12,988 bases of DNA, from positions 1 through 12,988 of the forward strand of contig JAFGGF010000446.1 in the NCBI GenBank assembly GCA_016930735.1, written 5' to 3'. The translations under genes were made by a program, and so were the position numbers. This stretch comes from Prolixibacteraceae bacterium (GTDB taxonomy: Bacteria > Bacteroidota > Bacteroidia > Bacteroidales > Prolixibacteraceae). The notes under the pieces were generated by a model that was not told where the DNA came from, did not search any database, and worked only from the letters and a program-made list of their open reading frames with translations. Of this stretch, positions 1-7,623 are shown in pieces. The number at the start of each line of letters is the position of its first letter. The stretch's first letter is position 1.

Positions 1-2346
1 GTCCAGTTAGGGCAAAAAGACCTTTTAATTGAAACACAGGGAAACTGGGGAAATATTCTTACCGGCGATGGTTCTGCTGCGCCACGTTATATTGAAGCAA
101 GGCTTTCGAAATTTGCCCTTGAAGTTCTTTTTAACTCAAAAACAACAGAATGGAAACTTTCGTACGATGGAAGGAAAAAGGAACCGGTAACATTACCTGT
201 AAAATTTCCCTTACTTCTTGCACAGGGTGTTGACGGGATTGCTGTCGGGCTGGCTTCCAAACTGATGCCCCACAATTTTATAGAATTGCTGGATGCATCG
301 ATTGCCTATCTGAAAGGGAAAGACTTTGAATTATTTCCTGATTTTCCAACCGGAGGGCTTGCTGATTTTAGCAAATACAACGACGGCATAAGAGGTGGTT
401 TTATTAAAATAAGGGCCAAAATTGAAAAGCGTGATAATAAAACCCTCGTAATTACTGAAGTCCCGTTTGGCAAAACAACTTCCACACTGATCGAATCAAT
501 CATAAAAGCCACTGACAAAGGAAAAATCAAGGTTAAAAAGATCGATGATAATACGGCCGAAAATGTTGAAATAATTGTTCACCTTGCACCCGGTGTATCG
601 TCCGATAAAACCATTGATGCCCTTTATGCTTTTACCGATTGTGAAACCTCAATTTCACCGAATTCATGCATCATTGAGAACGATAAGCCGCTGTTTATAG
701 GTGTTTCAGAAATACTCAAACGATCGGCCGACAGTACTCTTCAATTGCTTAAACAGGAGTTGGAGATTAGAAAAGCAGAACTCGAAGAATCATGGCATTT
801 TGCTTCACTTGAAAAAATATTTATTGAAGAACGGATTTATAAAGACAAACAGTTTGAACAGGCTGAAAACATGGATCAGGCTGTAGCTCATGTCGATAAA
901 AGGCTGGACCCTTTTAAACCCGGCCTGAAAAGGGAAATTACGCGTGAAGATATCCTCCGCCTGATGGAAATAAAGATTGCAAGGATCCTGAAGTTCAATA
1001 CCGATAAGGCTAACGACAATTTATTATCGATAGAAGATGAAATTGCCGATGTAGTAAACAATATTGAAAACATCGTACCCTATACAATAAAATGGTTCAG
1101 CCACCTGAAAAACAAATATGGAAAGGGGAAAGAACGGAAAACCGAGATCAGGAGTTTTGAAAATATTGTGGCCACAAAAGTTGTTGTAGCCAACCAAAAA
1201 CTATATATCGATAAAAAAGAAGGCTTTGTTGGAACCGGGCTTAAAAAAGCTGAATATGTTTGTGATTGTTCCGATATTGACGATATTATTATTTTCAGGC
1301 GGGAAGGAACCTACTATGTGACAAAAGTTACTGAAAAAGCTTTTGCCGGAAAGAATATTATGTATGTGGACGTATTTAAAAAGAGCGATAAACGTACAAT
1401 CTACAACGTGGTTTACCGTGATGGAAAAACCGGATTCTCATACATGAAAAGGTTTTCGGTAACGGGTGTCACCCGCGATAAAGAGTATGATTTAACACAG
1501 GGAACCAAAGGGTCGAAGATTACCTATTTTTCAGCCAACCCGAATGGAGAAGCCGAAACTTTAAAAATTACATTAAAATATAAGCCAAGGATTAAAAATA
1601 TTCAATTTGAGGTTGACCTTGGCGAACTGGCAATTAAAGGCCGCCAGTCGATGGGGAATATCCTGACAAAACACGATGTCCATAAAATTACATTAAAAGA
1701 AAAAGGAGTTTCAACACTGGGTGGCCGGAAAATCTGGTTCGATGAGGACGTGCTCAGGCTAAATGCTGATAAAAGAGGAAAATACCTTGGTGAATTTTTG
1801 GGTGAGGACCTGATCCTGGTATTATATAAAAACGGTAGTTACCAGCTTTATAATTACGACCTGAGCAACCACTTTGAAGATAACATCCTGACTATTGAAA
1901 AATACGATAAGGGGAAAATCCTTTCGGCTGTGTATTACGATGCAGAACAGGATTTCTACTATGTAAAACGATTTGAAATTGATGAATCAGAAGGGAAACT
2001 GATCAGGTTTATCGGGGAAAATCCTGAAAATAAACTGGTAAGCATTACCTGGGTACGATATCCAAGGCTGGAAATTGAATTTGGCGGGAAAAATTCGGAA
2101 CGGGAAAATGAAATCATTGAGGTTGCTGAATTTATCGGGGTAAAATCGTGGAAAGCCAAAGGCAAACGATTATCTAATTACCAGGTTGAAAACATTAAGG
2201 AACTTGAGCCGATAATCAAGGATGAACATGATAAACCGGAAGAAGAGAACGAGGAGGAGGAATTTATCGATTTTGAAGACATTCCTTTTGAAGTAACCCG
2301 GCCTAAAAAAGATAAGGAAGACAACAGCCAGATGTCGCTGTTCTAA
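1..2346 (+). CDS. parC: DNA topoisomerase IV subunit A (ParC), 5' partial
   Basis: This is the DNA-cleaving subunit of a type IIA topoisomerase. It works with ParE to unlink daughter chromosomes. The reading frame is open from base 1 and encodes 781 visible residues; the true start lies upstream, so the Met at 265 is internal. The segment around 61-110 carries the cleavage-domain signature AAPRYIE, and its Tyr codon at 88-90 is the expected DNA-linking tyrosine. The following stretch (GRKKEPVTLPVKFP, then LLLAQG and GIAVGL) is typical ParC/GyrA core. A coiled-coil region follows, then a basic, beta-rich C-terminal DNA-wrapping region. The last 40 or so residues are strongly acidic and end in QMSLF. 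From family lengths of about 860-900 residues I infer that roughly 80-120 N-terminal residues are missing. ParC is preferred over GyrA because of the Bacteroidota-like core and acidic tail; GyrA is a less likely alternative. aroK follows after 92 nt. Confidence 0.93.
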   Translation, partial: VQLGQKDLLIETQGNWGNILTGDGSAAPRYIEARLSKFALEVLFNSKTTEWKLSYDGRKKEPVTLPVKFPLLLAQGVDGIAVGLASKLMPHNFIELLDASIAYLKGKDFELFPDFPTGGLADFSKYNDGIRGGFIKIRAKIEKRDNKTLVITEVPFGKTTSTLIESIIKATDKGKIKVKKIDDNTAENVEIIVHLAPGVSSDKTIDALYAFTDCETSISPNSCIIENDKPLFIGVSEILKRSADSTLQLLKQELEIRKAELEESWHFASLEKIFIEERIYKDKQFEQAENMDQAVAHVDKRLDPFKPGLKREITREDILRLMEIKIARILKFNTDKANDNLLSIEDEIADVVNNIENIVPYTIKWFSHLKNKYGKGKERKTEIRSFENIVATKVVVANQKLYIDKKEGFVGTGLKKAEYVCDCSDIDDIIIFRREGTYYVTKVTEKAFAGKNIMYVDVFKKSDKRTIYNVVYRDGKTGFSYMKRFSVTGVTRDKEYDLTQGTKGSKITYFSANPNGEAETLKITLKYKPRIKNIQFEVDLGELAIKGRQSMGNILTKHDVHKITLKEKGVSTLGGRKIWFDEDVLRLNADKRGKYLGEFLGEDLILVLYKNGSYQLYNYDLSNHFEDNILTIEKYDKGKILSAVYYDAEQDFYYVKRFEIDESEGKLIRFIGENPENKLVSITWVRYPRLEIEFGGKNSERENEIIEVAEFIGVKSWKAKGKRLSNYQVENIKELEPIIKDEHDKPEEENEEEEFIDFEDIPFEVTRPKKDKEDNSQMSLF

Positions 2347-2396
2347 GCATAATTGTACTTTGAAAACGCAACATCCTCAGTATATTTACGAATCAA

Positions 2397-2438
2397 TCTT
2401 TTGTCTAATTACTTTTTACTTTTTACTTTTAGCATGTT
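2397..2438 (+). repeat. Degenerate heptamer tandem tract in the aroK leader
   Basis: Six consecutive 7-nt units run from 2397 straight into the aroK start codon at 2439. The three central units are ACTTTTT, ACTTTTT and ACTTTTA. Each of the six units has C at its second position (2398, 2405, 2412, 2419, 2426, 2433), so the 7-nt phase is exact even where the other bases drift. No Shine-Dalgarno site is visible, so this T-rich tract forms the immediate translation leader. It could be a slippage-prone repeat that tunes expression, or a member of a dispersed genomic repeat family. The rest of the parC-aroK gap (2347-2396) shows no hairpin or clear promoter. Confidence 0.6.
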
Positions 2439-2936
2439 ATGAAGATATACCTTATCGGATATATGGGATGCGGAAAATCAACCCTGGGCAGGAAGTTAGC
2501 CAATAAATTGAATATTCCTTTTGTCGATATGGACCACTATATTGAAGAAAGGAACTATAAGACAGTCCCCCAGATTTTTGCAGAAGATGGGGAAGAGGCA
2601 TTCAGGCTGAAAGAACAAAAGGCACTTCATGAGCTATCGGAATTTACAAATGTTGTTATTGCAACTGGTGGCGGAGCCCCCTGTTTTTTCGATAATATGG
2701 AATTGATGAATAAAAGCGGTAAAACAATATATCTGAATATTGATCCTAAAATATTAGCTTACCGTTTGATGCATTCCAAAACTGAACGCCCGCTGATTAA
2801 GGGAAAATCAAAAGAAGAGCTGATCAGTTTTATTGATGAAACCTTGAAAAAAAGGAATGAATTTTACAGTCAGGCACAATATGAGGTTACTGAACCAGAC
2901 TTGCCTGTAGAAGAAATTCTTGAAATAATACAATAA
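2439..2936 (+). CDS. aroK: Shikimate kinase
   Basis: This cytosolic enzyme phosphorylates shikimate to shikimate 3-phosphate with ATP, the fifth step of the pathway to chorismate and aromatic amino acids. The 165-residue length is normal for the family. Visible motifs are the Walker A loop GYMGCGKS at residues 7-14, the shikimate/magnesium-binding FVDMD at 28-32, Arg56 in AFRLKE, the GGG loop at 77-79, the LID arginine in ERPLI (Arg117), and Arg139 in the KKRNEFY helix, a position that binds shikimate in relatives. The ATG at 2439 places the Walker loop at the usual distance from the N terminus. It has no Shine-Dalgarno site, and a heptamer repeat tract directly abuts it. The thiamine-diphosphate enzyme starts 8 nt after the stop, which suggests co-transcription, although the pathway link between the two is not obvious. 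Confidence 0.95.
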   Translation: MKIYLIGYMGCGKSTLGRKLANKLNIPFVDMDHYIEERNYKTVPQIFAEDGEEAFRLKEQKALHELSEFTNVVIATGGGAPCFFDNMELMNKSGKTIYLNIDPKILAYRLMHSKTERPLIKGKSKEELISFIDETLKKRNEFYSQAQYEVTEPDLPVEEILEIIQ

Positions 2937-2944
2937 TAATTACC

Positions 2945-4573
2945 ATGGATACCGTTGCCACTAAGCTGGTTTCTGCCCTTAAAGAACATGGGATTAAATT
3001 TGTTTTTGGCATTCCCAGCGGCAATATGATTGATTATATTGAAGCAATTCGTAAAACCAATGGAATTGAATTTATCCTTACCTCTCATGAAAGCACGGCA
3101 GCTTTTATGGCTTCAGTTACAGGCAGGCTGACCGGGAAGCCAGGTGCCTGTTTTGGGACATTCGGACCGGGAGCTACCAACCTCAGTACAGGCGTAGGCT
3201 GTGCTTTCCTCGACCGGAATCCTGTACTGGTTTTTACAGATGAAATGCCGGATTTTTTAAAAGGCAGGACTGTCCAGATGGGTATAAATCATCAGGCACT
3301 TTTCCGCCCGATCACAAAGTGGACCACGCATCTTATTCCGAACCGGATCAGAGAAATAATTTTTGAATCTGCACAAATTTCATTATCTGATTTACCAGGT
3401 CCGGTTCATATTGGTGTTCCGGCGGGAATTGGAAATGAGGAGATTATTCAGAACAATGGTAATCCATTTTTCAGGGAGAAAAAAATCATTTCTGACAGAA
3501 TTATTAATATAGCAATTAAAAAAGCTGCAGAATTAATATCAAAAGCAAAAAAACCAATACTGGCAATTGGGTTGAATGCAGTACAGGCAAATATTTCTTC
3601 TACAATAATTGAGTTTGCTGATAAGTTACAGGCTCCGGTTGTTTTAACTCCAATGGCTAAAGGAATTTTCCCTGAAAACCACCCTTTATATGCAGGTGTA
3701 TTGTTTCATGCCTTATCAAACCGGGTTGCAAAAACCTACAGCCAGGCAGACCTGGTAATCGGAATTGGTTACGACCCAGTGGAATTTAATTATGAAGACT
3801 GGATGCCCAACGTTTTATTGATTCATATAAATACTTTCCCGGCTGATGTGGATGAAAAAAAAGTGCCGTATGTTTTAAATGTTGTAAATGATATTAAGGA
3901 AACATTACAATCCTTGTTGAAAGTCTCGCTATTTAAAAATGGATGGGATTTGAAACAGGTGCAAATAACAAAAACAAAAATGTTCCGGGAACTGGCGCCG
4001 AAGGAAGGGTCATTCGGTCCCCGGGCTGTAGTGGCAGGATTACGAAACCAACTTCCACAGGAAGGGATATTAACAGTTGATGTGGGTGCACATTTGCATC
4101 TGGTGGGGCAACAATGGTTAACCCCGGCACCCGAAAAACTGTTGATGACCAATGGCTGGTCGTCAATGGGTTTTGCAGTACCGGCAGCAATGGCCGCAAA
4201 ACTGATAAACCCAGGGCTACCGGTTGCCTGCCTTATGGGTGACGGTGGATTCAGGATGATGGCAGGAGAACTGGCTACCGCCAGGAGATTGAATTTACAG
4301 ATTGTGTTTGTGGTTATCCTCGATAACAGTCTTTCGCTTATCGATATTAAACAAGGCAAAAAGAGATATAACCGGGAATACGGTACCAGGCTGGATGACG
4401 AAATTTACCCTGCTTCAGATTATATTTTCGGAGTTCCCGTTATCAGGGTTGAAAACAGTAATGCCTTCCAGAATGCTCTGGTCAAAGCTTTTTCAATGAA
4501 TAGCCCGGTTTTAATCGAAGCAGTTGTTGATGGCTCTGAATACGATGAATTGGTTCTGAAACCAAATAAGTAA
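2945..4573 (+). CDS. Thiamine-diphosphate-dependent enzyme, acetolactate synthase-like
   Basis: This 542-residue protein belongs to the acetolactate synthase/pyruvate decarboxylase superfamily, which carries out decarboxylation or carboligation of 2-oxo acids. Three domains can be read in order. The N-terminal pyrimidine-binding domain contains FGIPSGN (21-27) and the activating glutamate in the SHESTAAFMA stretch (Glu49). A central domain spans roughly 190-330. The C-terminal diphosphate-binding domain carries GDGG at 432-435 and an Asp-Asn pair at 460-461, which together make the Mg/ThDP motif. The segment after residue 105 (QMGINHQALFRPITKW) resembles acetolactate-synthase homologues of unassigned substrate. 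No regulatory small subunit is adjacent, so a role in branched-chain amino-acid synthesis is not supported. The MFS transporter gene begins 3 nt after the stop, suggesting coupled translation and possibly transport of the substrate or product. The exact reaction cannot be told from the sequence. Confidence 0.85.
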   Translation: MDTVATKLVSALKEHGIKFVFGIPSGNMIDYIEAIRKTNGIEFILTSHESTAAFMASVTGRLTGKPGACFGTFGPGATNLSTGVGCAFLDRNPVLVFTDEMPDFLKGRTVQMGINHQALFRPITKWTTHLIPNRIREIIFESAQISLSDLPGPVHIGVPAGIGNEEIIQNNGNPFFREKKIISDRIINIAIKKAAELISKAKKPILAIGLNAVQANISSTIIEFADKLQAPVVLTPMAKGIFPENHPLYAGVLFHALSNRVAKTYSQADLVIGIGYDPVEFNYEDWMPNVLLIHINTFPADVDEKKVPYVLNVVNDIKETLQSLLKVSLFKNGWDLKQVQITKTKMFRELAPKEGSFGPRAVVAGLRNQLPQEGILTVDVGAHLHLVGQQWLTPAPEKLLMTNGWSSMGFAVPAAMAAKLINPGLPVACLMGDGGFRMMAGELATARRLNLQIVFVVILDNSLSLIDIKQGKKRYNREYGTRLDDEIYPASDYIFGVPVIRVENSNAFQNALVKAFSMNSPVLIEAVVDGSEYDELVLKPNK

Positions 4574-4576
4574 CAA

Positions 4577-5821
4577 GTGGATCAGATTATAAAAGACCGG
4601 CAGTATTACAAATTCAGTTTGTATGGATTTCTGAAGAACCTGCGCTTTTTTGAAGCTTTTTTTATTTTATTCCTGGTAGAGAAAGGATTATCGTACACCC
4701 AGATTGGTATTTTATATGCTGTCCGTGAAATTAGCATCAATGTTTTTGAAATTCCTTCGGGAATAGTGGCAGACACTTATGGTCGCAAACGATCGCTACT
4801 GGGATCATTTATTGCTTATATGTTTTCTTTTGCAGTTTTTTATTTTTCCGGGAATTTCTGGCTGTTTTTAGCAGCGTTTGTATTATATGGAATTGGCGAC
4901 GCTTTCCGCACCGGTACACATAAAGGCATGATCATGGACTACCTCAGGTTAAAAAACCGGGAAGATCAAAAGATAAATTATTATGGACATACCCGTTCAT
5001 GGTCGCAAAAAGGTTCAGCTATTTCCTCGCTTGTAGCCGGGGTAATTGTTTTTTACAGCGGATCTTATCAGAATATATTTCTTTATTCAATTATTCCATA
5101 CCTCCTGAATTTTCTCCTGATCCTGTCTTATCCTGCCAATATCGACCTTTCACACAAAAATAATATTTCAGGCAACGAGAATAACTTTGGTTTTATGATA
5201 AAATCGTTGATTCGGGTTATCAAACGGCCAAAAGTTCTGGAGATTGTAAACACAAGTGCGCTGCATTCGGCGTTTTTAGCAGCAGTAAAAGATTATATTC
5301 AACCCCTGATGGTTAGTGTTGCTTTGTTAATTCCTGTTTTTACAAATGTTGAAATCGAAAAGAAAAACGGGGTAATTATCGGGGTGTTCTATTTTTTTAT
5401 TTACCTCGCCACTTCCTATGCTTCAAAATTGGGCTCAAAAGCAGCAAAAAATAAGGCAACAATTTCATTCATTACTTTATTGGCAGGTTTATCGTTTGGA
5501 CTGATTTCAGGCTTGTTTTTTATTTATGAATTATGGATTTTCTCAATGATTGCTTTTGTGGGGATTTACCTGGTTGAAAATATTCGAAAGCCCATCCTGA
5601 CCGGGTTTGTTGCCGATGAGGTCCCGAATGAAATACTGGTGTCTGTTATTTCAGCACAATCATTGTTAAAAACTATTATGACTGGTTTTATAGCATTAAT
5701 GATAGGTATTATCTCCGACCTATTTGGTATTGGGCAAGCAATTATGATAATATCGGTTTTTTTAATATTATTTTCTTTTCTGATTGATTTGAACAGAAAG
5801 CAAAAAAAGGAGTATAAATAA
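4577..5821 (+). CDS. Major facilitator superfamily transporter
   Basis: This is an inner-membrane secondary transporter of 414 residues with about 12 hydrophobic segments. The first spans roughly residues 15-35, and there is a longer polar loop near 195-215 between segments 6 and 7. The MFS motif A is clear between segments 2 and 3 (GIVADTYGRKR, 62-72). The GTG at 4577 is chosen as start because it lies 3 nt after the upstream stop and because the next in-frame ATG is near residue 82, which would delete the first two membrane segments and motif A. The tight spacing implies translational coupling to the thiamine-diphosphate enzyme. The C terminus is short and basic. The substrate is unknown; a 2-oxo acid or related metabolite is only a guess from context. 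The gene converges on the zinc dehydrogenase across an 11-nt gap with no visible terminator hairpin. Confidence 0.85.
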   Translation: MDQIIKDRQYYKFSLYGFLKNLRFFEAFFILFLVEKGLSYTQIGILYAVREISINVFEIPSGIVADTYGRKRSLLGSFIAYMFSFAVFYFSGNFWLFLAAFVLYGIGDAFRTGTHKGMIMDYLRLKNREDQKINYYGHTRSWSQKGSAISSLVAGVIVFYSGSYQNIFLYSIIPYLLNFLLILSYPANIDLSHKNNISGNENNFGFMIKSLIRVIKRPKVLEIVNTSALHSAFLAAVKDYIQPLMVSVALLIPVFTNVEIEKKNGVIIGVFYFFIYLATSYASKLGSKAAKNKATISFITLLAGLSFGLISGLFFIYELWIFSMIAFVGIYLVENIRKPILTGFVADEVPNEILVSVISAQSLLKTIMTGFIALMIGIISDLFGIGQAIMIISVFLILFSFLIDLNRKQKKEYK

Positions 5822-5832
5822 TAATTCAGTAA

Positions 5833-7107
5833 TTATATCCCCGGAGCATTCTCCAACAAATATTCCTCAGCCTCAACATTCCACAGACCTTTTGTCAGAG
5901 CCACACGTTTTGCCAGTTCAAAAAAGAAAGGATCTGATTTTCCTAGCATGTCGAAATCATCGATAGCTGTAAGGGGCAGGTCGATGTGAGTATAAATTAA
6001 TTTTTTCCCTCCGGGGATATTCGGCAAATTCAATGTTATGTCGATCACAGCATTTAATCCTCCTATGTGGGTAACCAGCCCTGCCGGGTCAAGTCCTTCA
6101 GACATATATTTTAAGGCTTCCACCATGTCATCATTATTTCCTCCGGAAGTACCAACAATGTGAGTTGAGGCATAATGGACATTGTAAAAATTCATTTTAG
6201 CAGAAAATTCAGGATTGGAAGGTCCGGCAAAAAAATTCAGGCATCCGTCAATGGCAAGTATGGCATCGCCCTGTTCGATTACGGGAGCAACCGGGGCAAA
6301 AACAAAAACATCGTCATAACCTTCTCCATCAGCAAGCGTTTTTAAAGCTGAAACGGGATCAGGTACTTTACCGGTATTCAGGTAAGCCAGCTCAATGCCA
6401 TTGTCTTTAGCTAATCTGGGAGGGAAAATAGTTGCAGCCCTGTCAAGTCTTTCCTGTGAAATATCGCTTACAACCAATAACGATGGTTTTCGGTCTTTCC
6501 GGTTTATTACATAATTAACTGCTGCCAGCCCCATCGGTCCCACTCCGGCAAGTATTGCCATTTTTCCACCCTCTTTAATTTCCATCTGATGGATGTATGA
6601 TCCTGGTTTTGTATGGTAATTGGCATGCATAGCCCCTATCACACACGAAAGTGGTTCTGCTAGCGAAGCCGGATAAAAACCCGGACCATCATAAACCAGA
6701 AGGCAATCCTGCTCAAGTACATCTTTCGGAATTATAACATAAGTAGCATCACCTCCAATGAATGGATATGAATAACCAGGAGCACTTAAAATACCAACAG
6801 GGCCATCTTCATAATAAATAGCCGGCTGGATTGAATATTTCTGCCCGGGTTTGAATTTATGCCGCCATTTGGCACCCACTTCAATAATTTCACCTGCAAA
6901 TTCATGTCCGATAATAGTTGGATTTTCTGCGGCATTATTAGGGATACGTTTATGGCCAGTACCCTGTTTGGCTGCTTTGTACGACGACATACAAATACTG
7001 TCGGAGACTACTTTTGCCAGAATTTCATCATCTTTAATAGGCGGAAGTTCAAACTCTTCAAGCCTTAAATCTTCTTTTCCGTATAATCGTACTGCTTTGG
7101 TCCTCAT
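5833..7107 (-). CDS. Zinc-type dehydrogenase, L-sorbose-1-phosphate reductase-like
   Basis: This is a medium-chain dehydrogenase/reductase of 424 residues. The catalytic-zinc ligands expected for the family are present: Cys39, His68-Glu69 in GHEFAGE, and Glu151 in LAEPLSC. The four-cysteine structural-zinc loop is absent. The nucleotide fold has GVGPMG at 188-193, with Asp215 at the end of the second strand, which favours NAD(H). From memory of the family, several segments closely resemble SorE (L-sorbose-1-phosphate reductase): FYNVHYAST, VGTSGGNNDDM and LPNIPGGKKLIY. SorE interconverts sorbose 1-phosphate and glucitol 6-phosphate. The real substrate may be another phosphorylated or free sugar. 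The start at 7107 gives the usual N terminus. It has no Shine-Dalgarno site and is preceded directly by a heptamer tract. The gene probably once followed the aldolase/dehydrogenase fusion closely; a four-helix-bundle gene now separates them. Confidence 0.85.
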   Translation of the reverse strand: MRTKAVRLYGKEDLRLEEFELPPIKDDEILAKVVSDSICMSSYKAAKQGTGHKRIPNNAAENPTIIGHEFAGEIIEVGAKWRHKFKPGQKYSIQPAIYYEDGPVGILSAPGYSYPFIGGDATYVIIPKDVLEQDCLLVYDGPGFYPASLAEPLSCVIGAMHANYHTKPGSYIHQMEIKEGGKMAILAGVGPMGLAAVNYVINRKDRKPSLLVVSDISQERLDRAATIFPPRLAKDNGIELAYLNTGKVPDPVSALKTLADGEGYDDVFVFAPVAPVIEQGDAILAIDGCLNFFAGPSNPEFSAKMNFYNVHYASTHIVGTSGGNNDDMVEALKYMSEGLDPAGLVTHIGGLNAVIDITLNLPNIPGGKKLIYTHIDLPLTAIDDFDMLGKSDPFFFELAKRVALTKGLWNVEAEEYLLENAPGI

Positions 7108-7108
7108 A

Positions 7109-7145
7109 TTTTGCTATTTGCTATTTGCTGCTTGCTTCTTGCCTT
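7109..7145. repeat. Heptamer tract A, between dehydrogenase start and four-helix gene
   Basis: On the plus strand the units read GCTATTT, GCTGCTT and variants. The dinucleotide GC recurs at 7113, 7120, 7127, 7134 and 7141, an exact 7-nt period over five units. The tract ends one base short of the dehydrogenase start codon (7105-7107, minus strand), so in the mRNA it forms the immediate leader as A-rich units of the AGCAAAT type. It belongs to the same family as tract B at 7591-7621 but in opposite orientation. Confidence 0.7.
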
Positions 7146-7177
7146 ATTTGTTTAAAATAGAATGTTTGCAGCATTTA

Positions 7178-7537
7178 TTATTTATCAAACCTTTTTAAAA
7201 AGTTTGTTAGTTTTTTCCCCAGAATTTCACATTTAGAGTGTATTGATTCAAATATTTCTTTGTTTTTCAGCGAACCTGTTTCCCATAATTCTTCCAAATG
7301 ATCAATTGTTTCATCGTTTGAACCCAAGGAATAAATTAGAAATTTATAATATTCCGCTTGATACCTTTTTCTGCCATAACCTTCTACAATATTTGTCCTT
7401 GTACTTTTAGCTGATCTTCGAATTTGTTGTCCTGTTTCAAACATCTCAAATTTTGGCAATTCAGTAATAGTCATTTTATGAACTTCTATTGCTATTTCCT
7501 TTGCCAGTTGCCATATTTCCAATTTTTTATAAGACAT
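7178..7537 (-). CDS. Four-helix-bundle protein, 23S rRNA intervening-sequence family
   Basis: This small 119-residue protein belongs to the four-helix-bundle family named after the ORFs found inside 23S rRNA intervening sequences (Pfam 23S_rRNA_IVP). The hallmarks are the N-terminal YKKLEIWQLAKE (3-14), the central conserved block from Gln38 to Arg56 with paired arginines (40-41) and EGYGR (52-56), and YYKFLIYSLGS (63-73). Four amphipathic helices are expected at roughly 4-25, 34-50, 57-89 and 92-116. The biochemical role of the family is not established; members are basic and thought to bind nucleic acid or act as oligomeric adaptors. The gene is about 31% G+C by hand count over 7201-7500, against about 45% in four sampled 60-nt lines of the dehydrogenase next to it. 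Heptamer tracts in inverted orientation flank it, and it separates two genes that look like metabolic partners. This suggests it arrived as an insert. Confidence 0.9.
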   Translation of the reverse strand: MSYKKLEIWQLAKEIAIEVHKMTITELPKFEMFETGQQIRRSAKSTRTNIVEGYGRKRYQAEYYKFLIYSLGSNDETIDHLEELWETGSLKNKEIFESIHSKCEILGKKLTNFLKRFDK

Positions 7538-7590
7538 ATTTAATAATTAAGGTTTAACATTTAATTTCAATTTCTACTAAATATTATAAT

Positions 7591-7621
7591 AGCCAGTAGC
7601 AAACCGCCAGCAGCTAGAAGC
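7591..7621. repeat. Heptamer tract B, between four-helix gene and aldolase stop
   Basis: The dinucleotide GC recurs at 7592, 7599, 7606, 7613 and 7620, an exact 7-nt period over five units. Read on the minus strand the units are GCTTCTA, GCTGCTG and degenerate variants, which fit the same GCTNYTN pattern as tract A on the plus strand. The tract ends 2 nt from the stop codon of the aldolase/dehydrogenase gene (7624-7626). Its match to tract A is at the level of unit and phase, not a perfect inverted copy. Confidence 0.6.
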
Positions 7622-7623
7622 TT

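Larger units (their letters stand above)
7108..7623 (-). mobile_element. Putative repeat-bounded cassette carrying the four-helix gene
   Basis: The whole space between the stop codon of the aldolase/dehydrogenase gene and the start codon of the zinc dehydrogenase is filled by three things: heptamer tract B, the four-helix-bundle gene, and heptamer tract A in inverted orientation. The low G+C of the gene and its lack of relation to its neighbours support an inserted unit of about 516 nt. There is no transposase, no clean terminal inverted repeat and no recognised target-site duplication. It is therefore not a known class of insertion sequence, and how it moves, if it moves, is unknown. The boundaries given are simply the flanking codon limits. 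Confidence 0.4.

Noticed and set aside
265..267. ATG at 265 as the parC start
   Set aside because: The frame is open to base 1 and the upstream codons encode the conserved cleavage-site tyrosine region.
3823..4359. Open frame of 178 codons on the minus strand inside the ThDP-enzyme gene
   Set aside because: It lies wholly antisense to a strongly conserved coding region; its translation is rich in Pro, Ser and Cys with no recognisable domain.
5822..5832. Terminator between the converging MFS and dehydrogenase genes
   Set aside because: The gap is only 11 nt and no GC-rich hairpin with a T run is visible there or just inside the gene ends.
7178..7537. Four-helix-bundle gene as the accessory gene (Avd) of a diversity-generating retroelement
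   Set aside because: No reverse transcriptase and no template/variable repeat pair are present nearby; the conserved motifs fit the 23S intervening-sequence family better.
7109..7621. Heptamer tracts as a CRISPR array
   Set aside because: Units are 7 nt and directly adjacent, with no spacers and no cas genes.
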